Shown one piece after another: positions 16,611 through 27,532 of a stretch of 64,000 nucleotides of DNA (position 1 is its first letter; every line of letters begins with the position of its first letter). The notes under the pieces are model-generated. The model worked only from the letters and a program-made list of their open reading frames with translations, was not told where the DNA came from and made no database searches. This DNA is from Allosaccharopolyspora coralli (lineage in GTDB: Bacteria > Actinomycetota > Actinomycetes > Mycobacteriales > Pseudonocardiaceae): positions 4,712,001 through 4,776,000 of the forward strand of contig NZ_CP045929.1 in the NCBI RefSeq assembly GCF_009664835.1, in the 5' to 3' direction. A program made the position numbers and the translations under genes.

Positions 16611-18431
16611 ATGACCGCAGTGACCATCCCCGGTCTCGATCAGGCACCGACCACGCATCAGCGCCTGCTGTCGTGGGTACGTGAGGTCGCCGAGCTCACC
16701 ACCCCGGACCGGGTGGTGTGGTGCGACGGTTCCCAGGAGGAATGGAGCCGGCTGACCGACCACCTGGTCGAAGCGGGCACCTTCACACGGCTCGACGAGA
16801 ACAAGCGGCCCAACTCGTTCTACGCCGCCTCCGACCCCTCCGACGTGGCACGCGTCGAGGACCGGACCTTCATCTGCTCCCGCGAGAAGAAGGACGCCGG
16901 GGTCACCAACAACTGGGCGAACCCGGACGAGATGAAGGCGACCATGACGGAGCTCTACCGGGGCTGCATGCGTGGTCGCACGATGTTCGTCATCCCGTTC
17001 TGCATGGGCCCGCTCGACCTCGACCCGCCGCGCCTGGGCGTCGAGATCACCGACAGCGAGTACGTCGTCGTCTCGATGCACATCATGACCCGCGTCGGTT
17101 CCGAGGTGCTCGAGCGCTTCGGCGACGACGCCGAGTTCGTCCCCGCCCTGCACTCCGTGGGCGCTCCCCTGGAGCCGGGCCAGCAGGACGTGCCGTGGCC
17201 GTGCAACGACACGAAGTACATCACCCACTTCCCCGAGGAGCGGATGATCTGGAGCTTCGGCTCCGGCTACGGCGGCAACGCGCTGCTCGGCAAGAAGTGC
17301 TACTCGCTGCGGATCGCCTCGGCGATGGCCCACGACGAGGGCTGGCTCGCCGAGCACATGCTGATCCTCAAGCTGATCTCGCCGGAGAACAAGACCTACT
17401 ACGTCGCGGCCGCGTTCCCGTCGTCGTGCGGCAAGACCAACCTCGCGATGCTGCAGCCGACCATCCCCGGCTGGAAGGTCGAGACGCTCGGCGACGACAT
17501 CGCCTGGATGCGCTTCGGCGAGGACGGCAGGCTGTACGCGGTCAACCCGGAGGCGGGCTTCTTCGGCGTCGCACCCGGCACCGACTGGAACACCAACCCG
17601 AACGCCCTGCGCACGTTGGAGAAGGGCAACTCCATCTACACCAACGTCGCGCTCACCGACGACGGCGACGTCTGGTGGGAGGGCCTCGGTGAGCCGCCGG
17701 CGCACCTGACCGACTGGAAGGGCCGCGACTGGACGCCGGACTCCGAGGAGAAGGCCGCGCACCCGAACTCGCGGTACTGCACGCCGATGGCGCAGTGCCC
17801 GACGCTGGCACCCGAGTGGGACGACCCGAACGGCGTGCCGATCTCGGCGATCCTGTTCGGTGGCCGTCGCAAGACCACGGTGCCGCTGATCAACGAGGCG
17901 TTCGACTGGCAGCACGGCGTGTTCATGGGCGCCACCATGTCGTCGGAGACCACCGCCGCCGCCGCGGGCGCGGTCGGCCAGGTCCGCCGTGACCCGATGG
18001 CCATGCTGCCGTTCCTCGGCTACAACGTCGGCGACTACTTCAAGCACTGGGCGAACCTCGGCAAGGACGCCGACTCCTCGAAGCTGCCGCGGATCTACTA
18101 CGTGAACTGGTTCCGCCGCGACGAGTCGGGCAAGAAGATCGTGTGGCCCGGCTTCGGGGAGAACTCGCGCGTGCTCAAGTGGATCATCGACCGCATCGAG
18201 GGCAACGCGGAGGCGACCGAGACCCCGATCGGCCGCGTGCCCGGCGCAGCGCAGATCGACCTGTCCGGGCTGGACACTCCGCGCGAGGACGTCGACACGG
18301 CGCTGCAGGTCGACGCCGAGGAGTGGAAGGCCGAGATCCCGCTGATCGAGGAGTACTTCGCGAGCATCGGCGACGACCTCCCGTCGGAGATGCGCGCCGA
18401 GCTGGAGAACCTCAAGCAGCGCCTCGGCTGA
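16611..18431 (+). CDS. pckG: Phosphoenolpyruvate carboxykinase (GTP)
   Basis: Cytosolic GTP-dependent PEPCK of 606 residues, the typical actinobacterial length. It converts oxaloacetate plus GTP to PEP, CO2 and GDP in gluconeogenesis and anaplerosis. Seen: the PEPCK P-loop [15 protein letters not shown] near 270 with the active-site Cys, [10 protein letters not shown] (metal-binding Asp region), [24 protein letters not shown], and the GTP-specific C-terminal region [10 protein letters not shown]...[13 protein letters not shown]. The ATG has a strong GAAGGAGA site. It stands alone and ends in a strong terminator. Confidence 0.98.
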   Translation: MTAVTIPGLDQAPTTHQRLLSWVREVAELTTPDRVVWCDGSQEEWSRLTDHLVEAGTFTRLDENKRPNSFYAASDPSDVARVEDRTFICSREKKDAGVTNNWANPDEMKATMTELYRGCMRGRTMFVIPFCMGPLDLDPPRLGVEITDSEYVVVSMHIMTRVGSEVLERFGDDAEFVPALHSVGAPLEPGQQDVPWPCNDTKYITHFPEERMIWSFGSGYGGNALLGKKCYSLRIASAMAHDEGWLAEHMLILKLISPENKTYYVAAAFPSSCGKTNLAMLQPTIPGWKVETLGDDIAWMRFGEDGRLYAVNPEAGFFGVAPGTDWNTNPNALRTLEKGNSIYTNVALTDDGDVWWEGLGEPPAHLTDWKGRDWTPDSEEKAAHPNSRYCTPMAQCPTLAPEWDDPNGVPISAILFGGRRKTTVPLINEAFDWQHGVFMGATMSSETTAAAAGAVGQVRRDPMAMLPFLGYNVGDYFKHWANLGKDADSSKLPRIYYVNWFRRDESGKKIVWPGFGENSRVLKWIIDRIEGNAEATETPIGRVPGAAQIDLSGLDTPREDVDTALQVDAEEWKAEIPLIEEYFASIGDDLPSEMRAELENLKQRLG

Positions 18432-18452
18432 AGCACCGAACGCTCACGGAAC

Positions 18453-18490
18453 CGGGTGGGTCCTGCACACGCAGGGCCCACCCGTTTTCT
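18453..18490 (+). terminator. Intrinsic terminator of pckG
   Basis: Stem CGGGTGGGTCCTGC / GCAGGGCCCACCCG with an ACAC loop, followed by GTTTTCTT. This is the most canonical rho-independent terminator in the window. Confidence 0.88.
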
Positions 18491-18496
18491 TGTGGG

Positions 18497-18543
18497 GCGA
18501 ACGGCACTCTCGCCCCGTCACGTGGGGCGAAAGTGCCGTTCGC
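18497..18543. repeat. Palindrome P1b after the pckG terminator
   Basis: Arms GCGAACGGCACTCTCGCC and GGCGAAAGTGCCGTTCGC match family P1. It follows a canonical terminator by 7 nt, so termination alone may not explain it. Confidence 0.75.
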
Positions 18544-18725
18544 CTCGTGTGGTGGGGGCGATGCTGCGAGCGGTCGATCACGCGTAGTCTTGAGACCCCG
18601 ATCACAGCGCAGCCGTCGCCAGGGGATCCGGCAGCACGGCGCGGTGACCCGGACGACAGGACGGCCAGGCGCGGTGACCTCTCCGCACCGGCTCGACAGG
18701 CGACGTGGCGGCAGGGACGGCGACC

Positions 18726-19922
18726 ATGCGGCGAGACTCCTGGCAAGGCACGAACCTGCCCAAGGTCAGCGGCTACAACCGCGCCGTCGTCCTCGACGCG
18801 ATCCGCGGGCACGACGGAATCAGCCGGGTCGAGCTCGCCGACCGGACCGGTCTCACCGCCCAAACCATGTCGAACATCGTCCGCGGCCTGATCGGCGACG
18901 GCCTCGTCACCGAGGACGGCCACGCGCCGTCGACCGGGGGCAAGCGGCGATCCCGGCTCCGGCTCGTCGCCGACTCCCAGCACGCGGTCGGCCTGCACCT
19001 CGACCACGAACGTCTCACCGGCGTACTGCTCGACCTCTCCGGCTCCCCGCTGCGGCGCAGCGAGCGAGCGATCCCGCCGGACAGTTCCTCGAGCACGGTG
19101 ATCCGTGCCCTGAACCGGATGTTCACCCAGCTCGTCCGCAGCTCCGGTACCGACCGGCTGCTCGGCGTGGGACTCGCCGTGCCGTCCGCGCTCGACAGCT
19201 CGCGGCGCGGCCTCGCGTACGGCTCGTGGGCCGGGGTACCCCTCGCCGATCTCGTGCAGGACCGGCTCGGTGTCCCGGTCGTCATGGACGGCGACGGCAT
19301 CGCGGCGGCCGTCGGGGAACACTGGTCAGGAGGCGAACACCGCACCGGCTCGTTCCTCTACGTCCACCTCGGCTCCCGGGTCGGCATCGGTCTCGTGCTC
19401 GACGACCAGGTGCACCGCGGCACCAGCGGCAACGCAGGCGAGATCGCCCACGTCCCGGGCGCGGGCGGACGCGAGTGCGTGTGCGGCAGGCGCGGTTGCC
19501 TCGACGCGTACTGCTCGATGAGCGCCGTCGTCGCCGACTGGCGCGCGAGCGCCAACGGCACCGGCCCGGCCAGTGCCGAAACCGTGCACGCCGAGTACGA
19601 CCAGCTACGCCGCGCCGCCTCGGACGGTGACGCGCTCGCCGTCAAGACACTCCGGCAGGCCGCGAGCCGCCTCGGTCAAGCACTCGCGCCGGTCGTCGGG
19701 GTGCTCGACCTCGATCGAGTCGTGCTCGGCGGGCCCGCGCTGCGCCACGTCGACGAACACATCCGTCCCCGGGTCGCGAAAGCCCTCGACGCGTACCGGA
19801 GCTCGCCCGGCGGGTGCCGGGTCGAGTCCGGGCTGGTCGGCGACGACGCCGGGGCCGTCGGGGCCGCCGCGCTCGTGCTCGACCAGGCCCACGCACCCCG
19901 TCTGGCACCCCTGCCCGGTTGA
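18726..19922 (+). CDS. ROK-family transcriptional regulator
   Basis: About 398 residues. It has an N-terminal winged helix-turn-helix (GISRVELADRTGLTAQTMSN, LIGDGLVTEDG) followed by a sugar-kinase-like ROK domain with FLYVHLGSRVGIGLVLD, GNAGEIAHVPGAGG and the Cys-rich zinc motif CVCGRRGCLDAY. ROK regulators of the NagC/XylR type sense sugars. DGDGIAAAVGEHWSGG occupies the usual active-site region, so kinase activity is unclear. The ATG at 18726 is chosen; a GTG at 18705 is in frame. No sugar transporter is adjacent to name the ligand. Confidence 0.9.
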   Translation: MRRDSWQGTNLPKVSGYNRAVVLDAIRGHDGISRVELADRTGLTAQTMSNIVRGLIGDGLVTEDGHAPSTGGKRRSRLRLVADSQHAVGLHLDHERLTGVLLDLSGSPLRRSERAIPPDSSSSTVIRALNRMFTQLVRSSGTDRLLGVGLAVPSALDSSRRGLAYGSWAGVPLADLVQDRLGVPVVMDGDGIAAAVGEHWSGGEHRTGSFLYVHLGSRVGIGLVLDDQVHRGTSGNAGEIAHVPGAGGRECVCGRRGCLDAYCSMSAVVADWRASANGTGPASAETVHAEYDQLRRAASDGDALAVKTLRQAASRLGQALAPVVGVLDLDRVVLGGPALRHVDEHIRPRVAKALDAYRSSPGGCRVESGLVGDDAGAVGAAALVLDQAHAPRLAPLPG

Positions 19923-19988
19923 GAGAGCATCCAAATGCACTCTGAGATCGCGAGGCGCGGTGTCGGTCTCCCGCGCGATACTCACGCC

Positions 19989-20615
19989 GTGACAGCGGAC
20001 ACGATGGCCTTGGCCGCTCAGGAACGAGCGGAGTTGGCCGACTTCCTCGCCGGACTGACCCCGCAGCAGTGGCGGACACCCAGCCTGTGCACCGGCTGGA
20101 CCGTCCACGACGTCGTCGCGCACGTCGTCAGCTACGAGGAGCACGGCCGGGGCGAGGTGTTCCGGCGGCTGGTGCGGGCGCGGTTGCGGCCCGGTCAACT
20201 CAACGACGTCGGCAAGGCCGAGTACGCCACCCTCGAGTCCGCCGAACTCGTGGAGTTCCTGCGTGCACACCTGCGACCGCGCGGCATGACCGCCAGCCTC
20301 GGCGGTGGCGTCGGACTGGTCGACGCACTCATCCACCACCAGGACATTCGCCGTCCGCTCGGGATGCCCCGCACGATCCCGTCCGAGCGACTGCTGCCCG
20401 CACTGCGCATCGCGATCACCGCCCCGCCGCTGCGCGGATTCTGGAACGCACGCGGAGTGCGTCTCGTGGCCACCGACCTCGAGTGGACACGCGGCTCCGG
20501 TCCCGAAGCGCACGGCGAAGCCGAGGCGCTGCTCATGGCACTGGCCGGACGCGCCGGCGTCGCCCGCGAGCTCACCGGCCCCGGAGCCTCGACCCTGGTC
20601 CGTCGCCTGGGTTGA
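19989..20615 (+). CDS. Maleylpyruvate isomerase-family, mycothiol-dependent enzyme
   Basis: About 208 residues with the DinB-like four-helix N-terminal domain of mycothiol-dependent isomerases. Seen: AELADFLAGLTPQQWRTPSL, CTGWTVHDVVAHV with the metal-ligand His residues, a central helix ending ALIHHQDIRRPLG with further His ligands, and a small C-terminal domain VRLVATDLEWTRG with LLMALAGRAG. The family uses mycothiol, the thiol of this phylum; the substrate here is unknown. The GTG at 19989 gives the family-like N-terminus; an ATG at 19935 adds 18 residues. Confidence 0.82.
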   Translation: MTADTMALAAQERAELADFLAGLTPQQWRTPSLCTGWTVHDVVAHVVSYEEHGRGEVFRRLVRARLRPGQLNDVGKAEYATLESAELVEFLRAHLRPRGMTASLGGGVGLVDALIHHQDIRRPLGMPRTIPSERLLPALRIAITAPPLRGFWNARGVRLVATDLEWTRGSGPEAHGEAEALLMALAGRAGVARELTGPGASTLVRRLG

Positions 20616-22811
20616 TCAGTGCTCGCGGCGCAACGAGCGGCTGATCCCGGCCGCGACCGTCGTCGCCAGGATCCAGCCCGCCGCGATCAGCCCGACGGTG
20701 ATCCACTGCGAGTAGCCGGTGACCCGCCACATCACGTCGTGGCCTAGGTTGATGATCGGCACCAGCTGATCCACGGTGTACAACAACGGGCTCCACACCG
20801 GGTTGTCCTCCGCGTTCACCGGCTCCAGCGGCGGTCCCAGCGCGAACCACGTGGTGCCCAGCGCCGCGAACAGCACCAGCCACACCAGCGCGCGCATCGG
20901 CCGGTAGCCGTAACTGACCGTGGCTCGTTGCAGCAGGCTCCACAGCCACACCGCCGGACGCAGCATCGGTCGCGAGGACTGGGCGATCGCCTGGTAGCGG
21001 CGACGCTGCTTCTCGATGAGCACCGTGACCGCGTGCTCCTCGTTCCCGTTGTCCCGGAACACGGCCGCGAGCTGATCGTACGGACCCGGCTGGTAGGAAC
21101 CCTTCGACGTCGAGTGCAGCCACCGCAGACGCTCCCGGACGCGCCCGTGATCCGTGGCCTCGACCGGCGTGGCGAGGTTGTCGTAGGCGAAGTCCTCCAC
21201 GTCGACTCCGCGCGTCGCCGCCCACAGGTCGGCGTTGTCCGCGACCAGCTCGCACTGCGCCTGCCGCAGCACGACCCGCCCCACCGGCGGGCTCGACGGC
21301 AACAGCGTCAGCTCCTGCGTCACCAGGCCGAACCCGTTGATCGCGTTGGACGCGCTGCCTTCACCCAGCAGGCACCCGTGGAAGTTCGTCTGCCGCTCGA
21401 CCACCGCCCGGCGCAGCTGCACTTCTCCGTCGGCGCAGAACGGACGAATCCCCTCCGCGCACACCAGGTCTCGCCCGATCGACGCTGCACGCAGGTCCAA
21501 TGAGGACTTGTAGGTCTCGCGGTGCTGGTGCCACGCGGGTTTGCCGAGGAACGTCGCCCGCAGGTCGACGTTGGCTCCGATCCGGGCGCCCTGCAGGTGC
21601 AACGTCCCGGACACGTCGGACTCGCGACACTCCAGATTGCTGCCGACGATCATCCGGTTGGCCTGGAAGACGTCGGTGCGGGGGCCGTCCAGCACCGCGC
21701 GGTTGAGCTGCAGCCCCCCGTGCACGTTCAGGTCGATCATGCGGACCTGGCCGCGGAAGACGACTTTGCTCGCGTCCAGATTGCCCATGATCTCGGAGCC
21801 GTCCAGGTGGATGGCCCGCAGCGGACGCTGCACCGCGTCGCTGCGGTTCCGCGCCCACCCCAGGTCGACCCGAGCGCCCGAGAACCGCAGGTTGCCGCCG
21901 ATCTTGGTGCTCACCATGCGCACCGTGCCGCCGCTGTGGAAGTTCTCGTCCAGCTGCACGTCCCCGCGAATCTCCCCGCGGTCGGCGACGAGTGTGCTCA
22001 ACGGGTCGTCCTGGCTGGACTCGCCGCGCACCGGTCGGCTCGTCCCTGGTTCGAGCACCGCGTCCCGCAGCCGCAGATCACCTTCCAGGTGCAGGCTGGC
22101 CAGCGAGAGCCGCCCGGCCGACGAGAACGGGGCGCCGGTGTCCGGGTCGGTGCTCGCACGAATCGAGCCGCCGACCTGAATACCGGTCGCATTCAGCGCG
22201 TTCCTGCCGCGGTTGCGCAGCGTGGCGCCGCAGAAGTTCAGGTTGCCTGCGATCTTCGCGCCGGGAATGCGCACCTCACCCGCCGCGTACAGGCGCATCG
22301 CCAGCAGCGCCCCTGCCACGACGAGCCGATCGGCGTGCATCGCCCGCCTTCCCGCACGCTCCAGACGCGTGTCGAGCATTTCCAGCGAGCCGCCGATGTT
22401 CGCGTCGGTCAGGTTCACCAACCCGGCATGACTGGTGCAGCTCAACAGCATCGCGTCGTTGGCGGTGCGCAGGTTGCGGGCACGCAACCCGGGGAAGCGG
22501 CAGTGCCGGAGCACGAGTCCCGCGAGATTCGCCTGCCGCAGGTCCGGCGTCTGTTCGAAGCGGCACCGCACGAACTCCAGCAGATACGGCAGGTCCGCGG
22601 CGCGCAGATTCAGACTGCCGGTGATGACCGCGTCGTGCACCCGCACCACCGGCGGCTGCGCGCTGCGCCGCCAGAACAGGCGCCACCCCGCCTCGTCCGG
22701 AGGTTCGACGAGGCGCCGGGTCAGGTACTCGCCGCGGATCTCCTGTTCCCGGCTGTGCGAGGTGCCGTGCACATTGAGCCGGGAGAGTGGTTGGTCGAAC
22801 TTGGACCGCAT
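20616..22811 (-). CDS. Large beta-helix (pentapeptide-like) membrane-anchored protein
   Basis: About 731 residues. From residue 50 to about 540 there are degenerate repeats of a hydrophobic-x-G-x-hydrophobic/Leu-x-Ala-A type (ANLAGLVLRHCRF, ANIGGSLEMLDT, AKIAGNLNFCGAT), which suggest a right-handed beta-helix. The segment PYDQLAAVFRDNGNEEHAVT follows near 600. Two C-terminal membrane helices (ALVWLVLFAALGTTWFAL and ITVGLIAAGWILATTVAA) then end in a basic tail. Such proteins are often labelled oxidoreductase in databases without basis; no catalytic motif is visible. The ATG at 22811 has an AGGGACGG site; GTG 22895 is an alternative. Confidence 0.75.
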   Translation of the reverse strand: MRSKFDQPLSRLNVHGTSHSREQEIRGEYLTRRLVEPPDEAGWRLFWRRSAQPPVVRVHDAVITGSLNLRAADLPYLLEFVRCRFEQTPDLRQANLAGLVLRHCRFPGLRARNLRTANDAMLLSCTSHAGLVNLTDANIGGSLEMLDTRLERAGRRAMHADRLVVAGALLAMRLYAAGEVRIPGAKIAGNLNFCGATLRNRGRNALNATGIQVGGSIRASTDPDTGAPFSSAGRLSLASLHLEGDLRLRDAVLEPGTSRPVRGESSQDDPLSTLVADRGEIRGDVQLDENFHSGGTVRMVSTKIGGNLRFSGARVDLGWARNRSDAVQRPLRAIHLDGSEIMGNLDASKVVFRGQVRMIDLNVHGGLQLNRAVLDGPRTDVFQANRMIVGSNLECRESDVSGTLHLQGARIGANVDLRATFLGKPAWHQHRETYKSSLDLRAASIGRDLVCAEGIRPFCADGEVQLRRAVVERQTNFHGCLLGEGSASNAINGFGLVTQELTLLPSSPPVGRVVLRQAQCELVADNADLWAATRGVDVEDFAYDNLATPVEATDHGRVRERLRWLHSTSKGSYQPGPYDQLAAVFRDNGNEEHAVTVLIEKQRRRYQAIAQSSRPMLRPAVWLWSLLQRATVSYGYRPMRALVWLVLFAALGTTWFALGPPLEPVNAEDNPVWSPLLYTVDQLVPIINLGHDVMWRVTGYSQWITVGLIAAGWILATTVAAGISRSLRREH

Positions 22812-23313
22812 CCGTCCCTGACCGAGACTCTCGTCGAGCCGCTGCTCCGCGGCCGTCGGCGCACTACTGCTCTCCCAGGGAATGCTCGGCACCACGACTC
22901 CATCACTCGCCCCAGCGGGTCCCGCTCGCCCGGACGGTCGCGGACGAGCTGTGCCGGAAACAGTAGTGCAACACCCCGACGGGAAACACCGACGAGCGAG
23001 GGATCGTCGCGATATTCCCCGCCACGCAGGGAGATCACGTCCCGCTCCGTCCGCTGTGGACGCACTTCGGTTGCTCGGCAACCGGGTGACGCTTCGAGCC
23101 AGTAGTCGGGCGGATCTGTAGTCAGGCACACTGCGCCGAGGGTTTCCGCCGCCTACGCAGACCGGCCACCCGCGGGTTCTCACCTCGCGGCTGGCGAGGA
23201 CAGCGTCGACGCAATGTAGGGCGCTACCTGATGTCGACGATCCCGCAGCCAGCCGCGAGGTGAGGTTCCGCCACAGAACCACCAACGCAAATCAATCCGC
23301 GCACGCTCCATTA
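22812..23313. other. Intergenic region with element A2
   Basis: No gene is supported between the beta-helix protein start and the ABC ATPase stop. The open frame that continues upstream of 22811 is Arg-rich and runs into element A2, so it is not coding. The left 290 bp should hold the promoter of the beta-helix gene. Confidence 0.6.
23106..23310. repeat. Structured 3' element A2
   Basis: Outer 15-bp stem CACCTCGCGGCTGGC (23181-23195) / GCCAGCCGCGAGGTG (23248-23262), second stem GTCGAC (23205-23210) / GTCGAC (23233-23238), inner GTAG/CTAC (23216-23227). The leader abuts the stop codon of the minus-strand ABC ATPase gene. The distal 75 bp (GCGGATCTG...GCCTACGCAGACCGG) is shared with A3. Confidence 0.82.
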
Positions 23314-24078
23314 CTAAGAGCCGGGGTCGCCTGCGGCGGTGGGGTTGAGCACGCGGGCCAGGAAGGCTCGGGTGCGCTCCTCCTTCGGCGCGCCGATCAC
23401 GTCCGAGGGAGGGCCCTGCTCGACGATGCCGCCGCCGTCCATGAACAGCACCCGGTCGGCGACCTCACGAGCGAACTGCATCTCGTGGGTCACGACGAGC
23501 ATCGTCATTCCCTCGTCGGCCAGCTGCCGCATCACCGCGAGCACGTCGCCGACCAACTCCGGGTCGAGCGCCGACGTCGGCTCGTCGAAGAGCATCACGT
23601 CCGGCTCCATCGACAGCGCCCGCGCGATCGCCACCCGCTGCTGCTGGCCGCCGGACAGCTGCGGCGGCATCGCGGACTCCTTCTCCGCGAGACCGACGCG
23701 GTCCAGGTTCGCCCTGGCGACCTTCTCCGCGTCGGCCTTGCTGCGCTTGACGACCTTGCGCTGCGCGATGGTGAGGTTGTCCAGCACGGACAGGTGACTG
23801 AAGAGGTTGAACCCCTGGAAGACCATGCCGATGTGGCGCCGGGCGGCGTCGATGTCGCTGTCCGGATCGGTCAGGTCGATTCCGTCGACGACGACCGTGC
23901 CCGCCGACGGATCCTCCAGCAGGTTCACGCACCGCAGCAGCGTCGACTTGCCCGAACCCGACGGCCCGATGACGCACACGACCTCCCCGCGCCGGACCGT
24001 GAGGTCGATGTCGCGCAACACCTCCAGCGCGCCGAACGACTTGCCCAGCCGCGAGATCTCGATGACGTTCTCGGTCAT
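23314..24078 (-). CDS. Amino-acid ABC transporter ATP-binding protein (GlnQ-like)
   Basis: A 254-residue ATPase of the polar amino-acid importer family. Seen: Walker [10 protein letters not shown] near 37-45, Q-loop VFQGFNLF, signature [15 protein letters not shown], Walker [16 protein letters not shown]-loop VVTHEMQFA, and the family ending EQGPPSDVI. The ATG at 24078 overlaps the permease stop (ATGA), so it is coupled. It is the last gene of a binding protein-permease-ATPase operon. The substrate is probably glutamate, glutamine or a related amino acid. Confidence 0.95.
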   Translation of the reverse strand: MTENVIEISRLGKSFGALEVLRDIDLTVRRGEVVCVIGPSGSGKSTLLRCVNLLEDPSAGTVVVDGIDLTDPDSDIDAARRHIGMVFQGFNLFSHLSVLDNLTIAQRKVVKRSKADAEKVARANLDRVGLAEKESAMPPQLSGGQQQRVAIARALSMEPDVMLFDEPTSALDPELVGDVLAVMRQLADEGMTMLVVTHEMQFAREVADRVLFMDGGGIVEQGPPSDVIGAPKEERTRAFLARVLNPTAAGDPGS

Positions 24079-24911
24079 GCTCCGCCTCCCTGGCCGCCGG
24101 GAACCGCGCCGCCGAAGCGCCGTTCCAGCCGCTGCTGCAACACCGACAGCGGAATGGTGATGATCAGATAGCACAGGCCGACGACGAGCACCGGCGTCAT
24201 GCTCTTGAAGTCGGTCAACGCCTGCCTGCCGAACTGCGCGAGTTCCTGCTGGTCAAGGGTGCTGCCCAGCAGGAATGCCAGCGAGGAGTCCTTGGTGAGC
24301 AGGATGAGTTCGTTGGTCAGCGGCGGCAGGATGATGCGGAACGCCTGTGGGATCACGACGGTGATCATGGTGCGGGTCGGAGACATGCCCAACGAGCGCG
24401 CTGCTTCGATCTGGCCCTTCGGCACCGCTTTGATGCCCGCGCGGATCGTCTCGGCCATGTAGGCCGAACCGACCAGTCCCAGCGCGATCATGATGGACAC
24501 GTTGCGGTCAAGGACCACCTCGAACGCGGTGGGGACACCAATCCCGACCGCGAGGAACACCAGCAGCGCGGGCAGACCGCGGAAGAACTCGATGTAAGCG
24601 CCGGAGATCCACCGGTACGGCCCCACCGAGGACAACCGCATCAACGCCAGCACCAGGGCCAGGCCCAGGCCGAGCGCGAAGCCGAGCGCGGTGTAGAGGG
24701 CCGTGTTCAGCAACGCGACGGTGATCACGTCGGGGAACTGGGCCGCGGCGACCTCGAGGTTGAAGAACCCGTCGATGATCGCCGGCCAGTCGGCGACCAG
24801 TGCCAGCAACAGCACGACCACCAGGAGCACGGCGTACTGAATCCCGCGGGTCACCCGGGCCTTCTGCCGTTTGCTCATCCCGCTCGTGGCGGGTTCGACA
24901 TCCACTGCCAT
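24075..24911 (-). CDS. Amino-acid ABC transporter permease (HisM/GlnP-like)
   Basis: A 278-residue inner-membrane permease. It has a cytoplasmic N-terminus, a first helix near 28-46 ([17 protein letters not shown]), and about four more helices. The coupling-loop signature [22 protein letters not shown] near 170-195 follows the EAAxxxG pattern of binding-protein-dependent permeases. The ATG at 24911 has an AGGAG site 8 nt upstream; an ATG at 24926 is less likely. A strong hairpin separates it from the binding-protein gene. Confidence 0.94.
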   Translation of the reverse strand: MAVDVEPATSGMSKRQKARVTRGIQYAVLLVVVLLLALVADWPAIIDGFFNLEVAAAQFPDVITVALLNTALYTALGFALGLGLALVLALMRLSSVGPYRWISGAYIEFFRGLPALLVFLAVGIGVPTAFEVVLDRNVSIMIALGLVGSAYMAETIRAGIKAVPKGQIEAARSLGMSPTRTMITVVIPQAFRIILPPLTNELILLTKDSSLAFLLGSTLDQQELAQFGRQALTDFKSMTPVLVVGLCYLIITIPLSVLQQRLERRFGGAVPGGQGGGA

Positions 24912-24933
24912 CACACACTCCTGCACAAGACAC

Positions 24934-24962
24934 GGGGCCGGCGCGACTCGCGCGCCGGCCCC
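24934..24962. terminator. GC hairpin between binding-protein and permease genes
   Basis: Perfect 12-bp stem GGGGCCGGCGCG / CGCGCCGGCCCC with a 5-nt loop, and no U-tract. Within an importer operon such stems commonly stabilise or attenuate so that the binding protein is made in excess. That role is inferred. Confidence 0.7.
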
Positions 24963-24973
24963 GCATCAGCTCG

Positions 24974-25777
24974 TCAGTTCTCGTCCGGCAACTTGTCGAA
25001 CCACTTCTGGTAGAGCTTGTCGTACTCGCCGCTTTCCTTGAGCTTCTGCAAGGACTGGTTGATGAACTCGCGCATCTGCGTGTTGCCGGTGCGCACCCCG
25101 ATCCCGTACTGCTCGCCGGTGTCGAACTCGGTCGAGACCTCGAGCTCCGGATTCCGCTTGACGTAGTCGTAGAGCACGCCGTTGTCGTTGATGACCGCGT
25201 CGATCTGCTGGGTCTTCAGTGCTTCCAGCAGCAGCCCGAGGTCCTCGAAACCGACGAGCTCCACCCCGGCGGGCTTCGCGTTCGCCTCGGCGTACTCGGC
25301 GCCGGTGGTGGCGTTCTGGATGCCGAGCCGTTTGCCGCGCAGCTGCTCGAAGCCGGCGATCCCCGACCCCTTCGGCACCAGCAGCGCCTGGGTCGCGTCG
25401 AAGTACGGGTCGGAGAAGTCGAAGTTCTCCTCCCGGACCTCGTTGATCGTCATCCCGGCCGCGGCCATGTCGCACTTGCCTGCGTTGAGGTCCTGTCCGG
25501 ACTGGATCGTCTCGAACGGGGTGTCGATGATCTGCTGCTCGACGCCCAGGTCGCGCGCGATCGCCTTGCCGAGATCGACGTCGAACCCGACGATCTCGCG
25601 CCCGTCGCGGAACTGGAACGGCTCGTAGGGAAGGTGCGTGCAGGTCGTCAGTGTTCCCTCGTTGACGATGGGAACGCCCTGCGCCTCTCCGCCGCCACCG
25701 CCGCAGCCAGCGACGGCGGTCGCCAGGGCGAGGGCGGGGATCAGGGCAACCGCTCGTGTAGTTGTCCGACGCGCCAC
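24974..25777 (-). CDS. Amino-acid ABC transporter substrate-binding lipoprotein
   Basis: A 267-residue extracytoplasmic lipoprotein. Seen: signal peptide with lipobox AVAGC near 20-24, followed by a Gly run. SBP_bac_3 motifs: THLPYEPFQF, GFDVDLGKAIAR (the G-F-D-x-D-L signature near 63-68), MTINEVREENFDFSDPYF, the hinge KRLGIQNATTGAEYAE, and the C-terminal EYDKLYQKWF. The GTG start has a GAGGAG site. It heads the importer operon. Confidence 0.96.
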   Translation of the reverse strand: MARRTTTRAVALIPALALATAVAGCGGGGGEAQGVPIVNEGTLTTCTHLPYEPFQFRDGREIVGFDVDLGKAIARDLGVEQQIIDTPFETIQSGQDLNAGKCDMAAAGMTINEVREENFDFSDPYFDATQALLVPKGSGIAGFEQLRGKRLGIQNATTGAEYAEANAKPAGVELVGFEDLGLLLEALKTQQIDAVINDNGVLYDYVKRNPELEVSTEFDTGEQYGIGVRTGNTQMREFINQSLQKLKESGEYDKLYQKWFDKLPDEN

Positions 25778-26042
25778 GATGTCACTCCTCGTAGGTGAGA
25801 ACGAGATTCTGGGAATCGTGCCACTCCGTCGTCGGGTTTCCCAGCGGAAAAGGTTGCGAAGGAATCAAGTTTCCGCCCCCGCCCGCTCACGGGCACCCCG
25901 GCGACGTCCTCGCCACAAGAAGTGACCACACAGATCGAGGCCGAAGGAAGATCGCCTGCCGAACGCCCGACCGCCGAAAAAAGCTCCGCCACACCCCGGC
26001 AGCGAACACCCCGCGAGCAGAACCGCTCACCCCGACCACCCC

Positions 26043-26105
26043 TGTGGACAACTCACCACCCCTGTGGACAGCCGGGTGGCAAATTCGCGCGAATTTGCCA
26101 CCCGG
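26043..26105. repeat. Compound palindrome P3b with two DnaA-box-like 9-mers
   Basis: A perfect 34-bp palindrome (26072-26105; the core arms GGGTGGCAAATTCGC are shared with P3a) lies 4 nt after the dipeptidase stop codon. TGTGGACA words are at 26043 and 26063, the same 20-bp and 11-bp spacings as in P3a, while the bases between differ. It is a likely operon-end hairpin. Confidence 0.78.
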
Positions 26106-26109
26106 GGGG

Positions 26110-27532
<1,423 letters not shown>

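Noticed and set aside
16485-18047. 520-codon minus-strand frame opposite pckG
   Set aside because: pckG is unmistakable on the other strand; this frame has no start signal or motif.
22812-23285. N-terminal extension of the beta-helix protein to 23285
   Set aside because: The extra 150 codons are Arg/Ser/Pro-rich and run into the A2 hairpin element; a good ATG with a ribosome-binding site lies at 22811.
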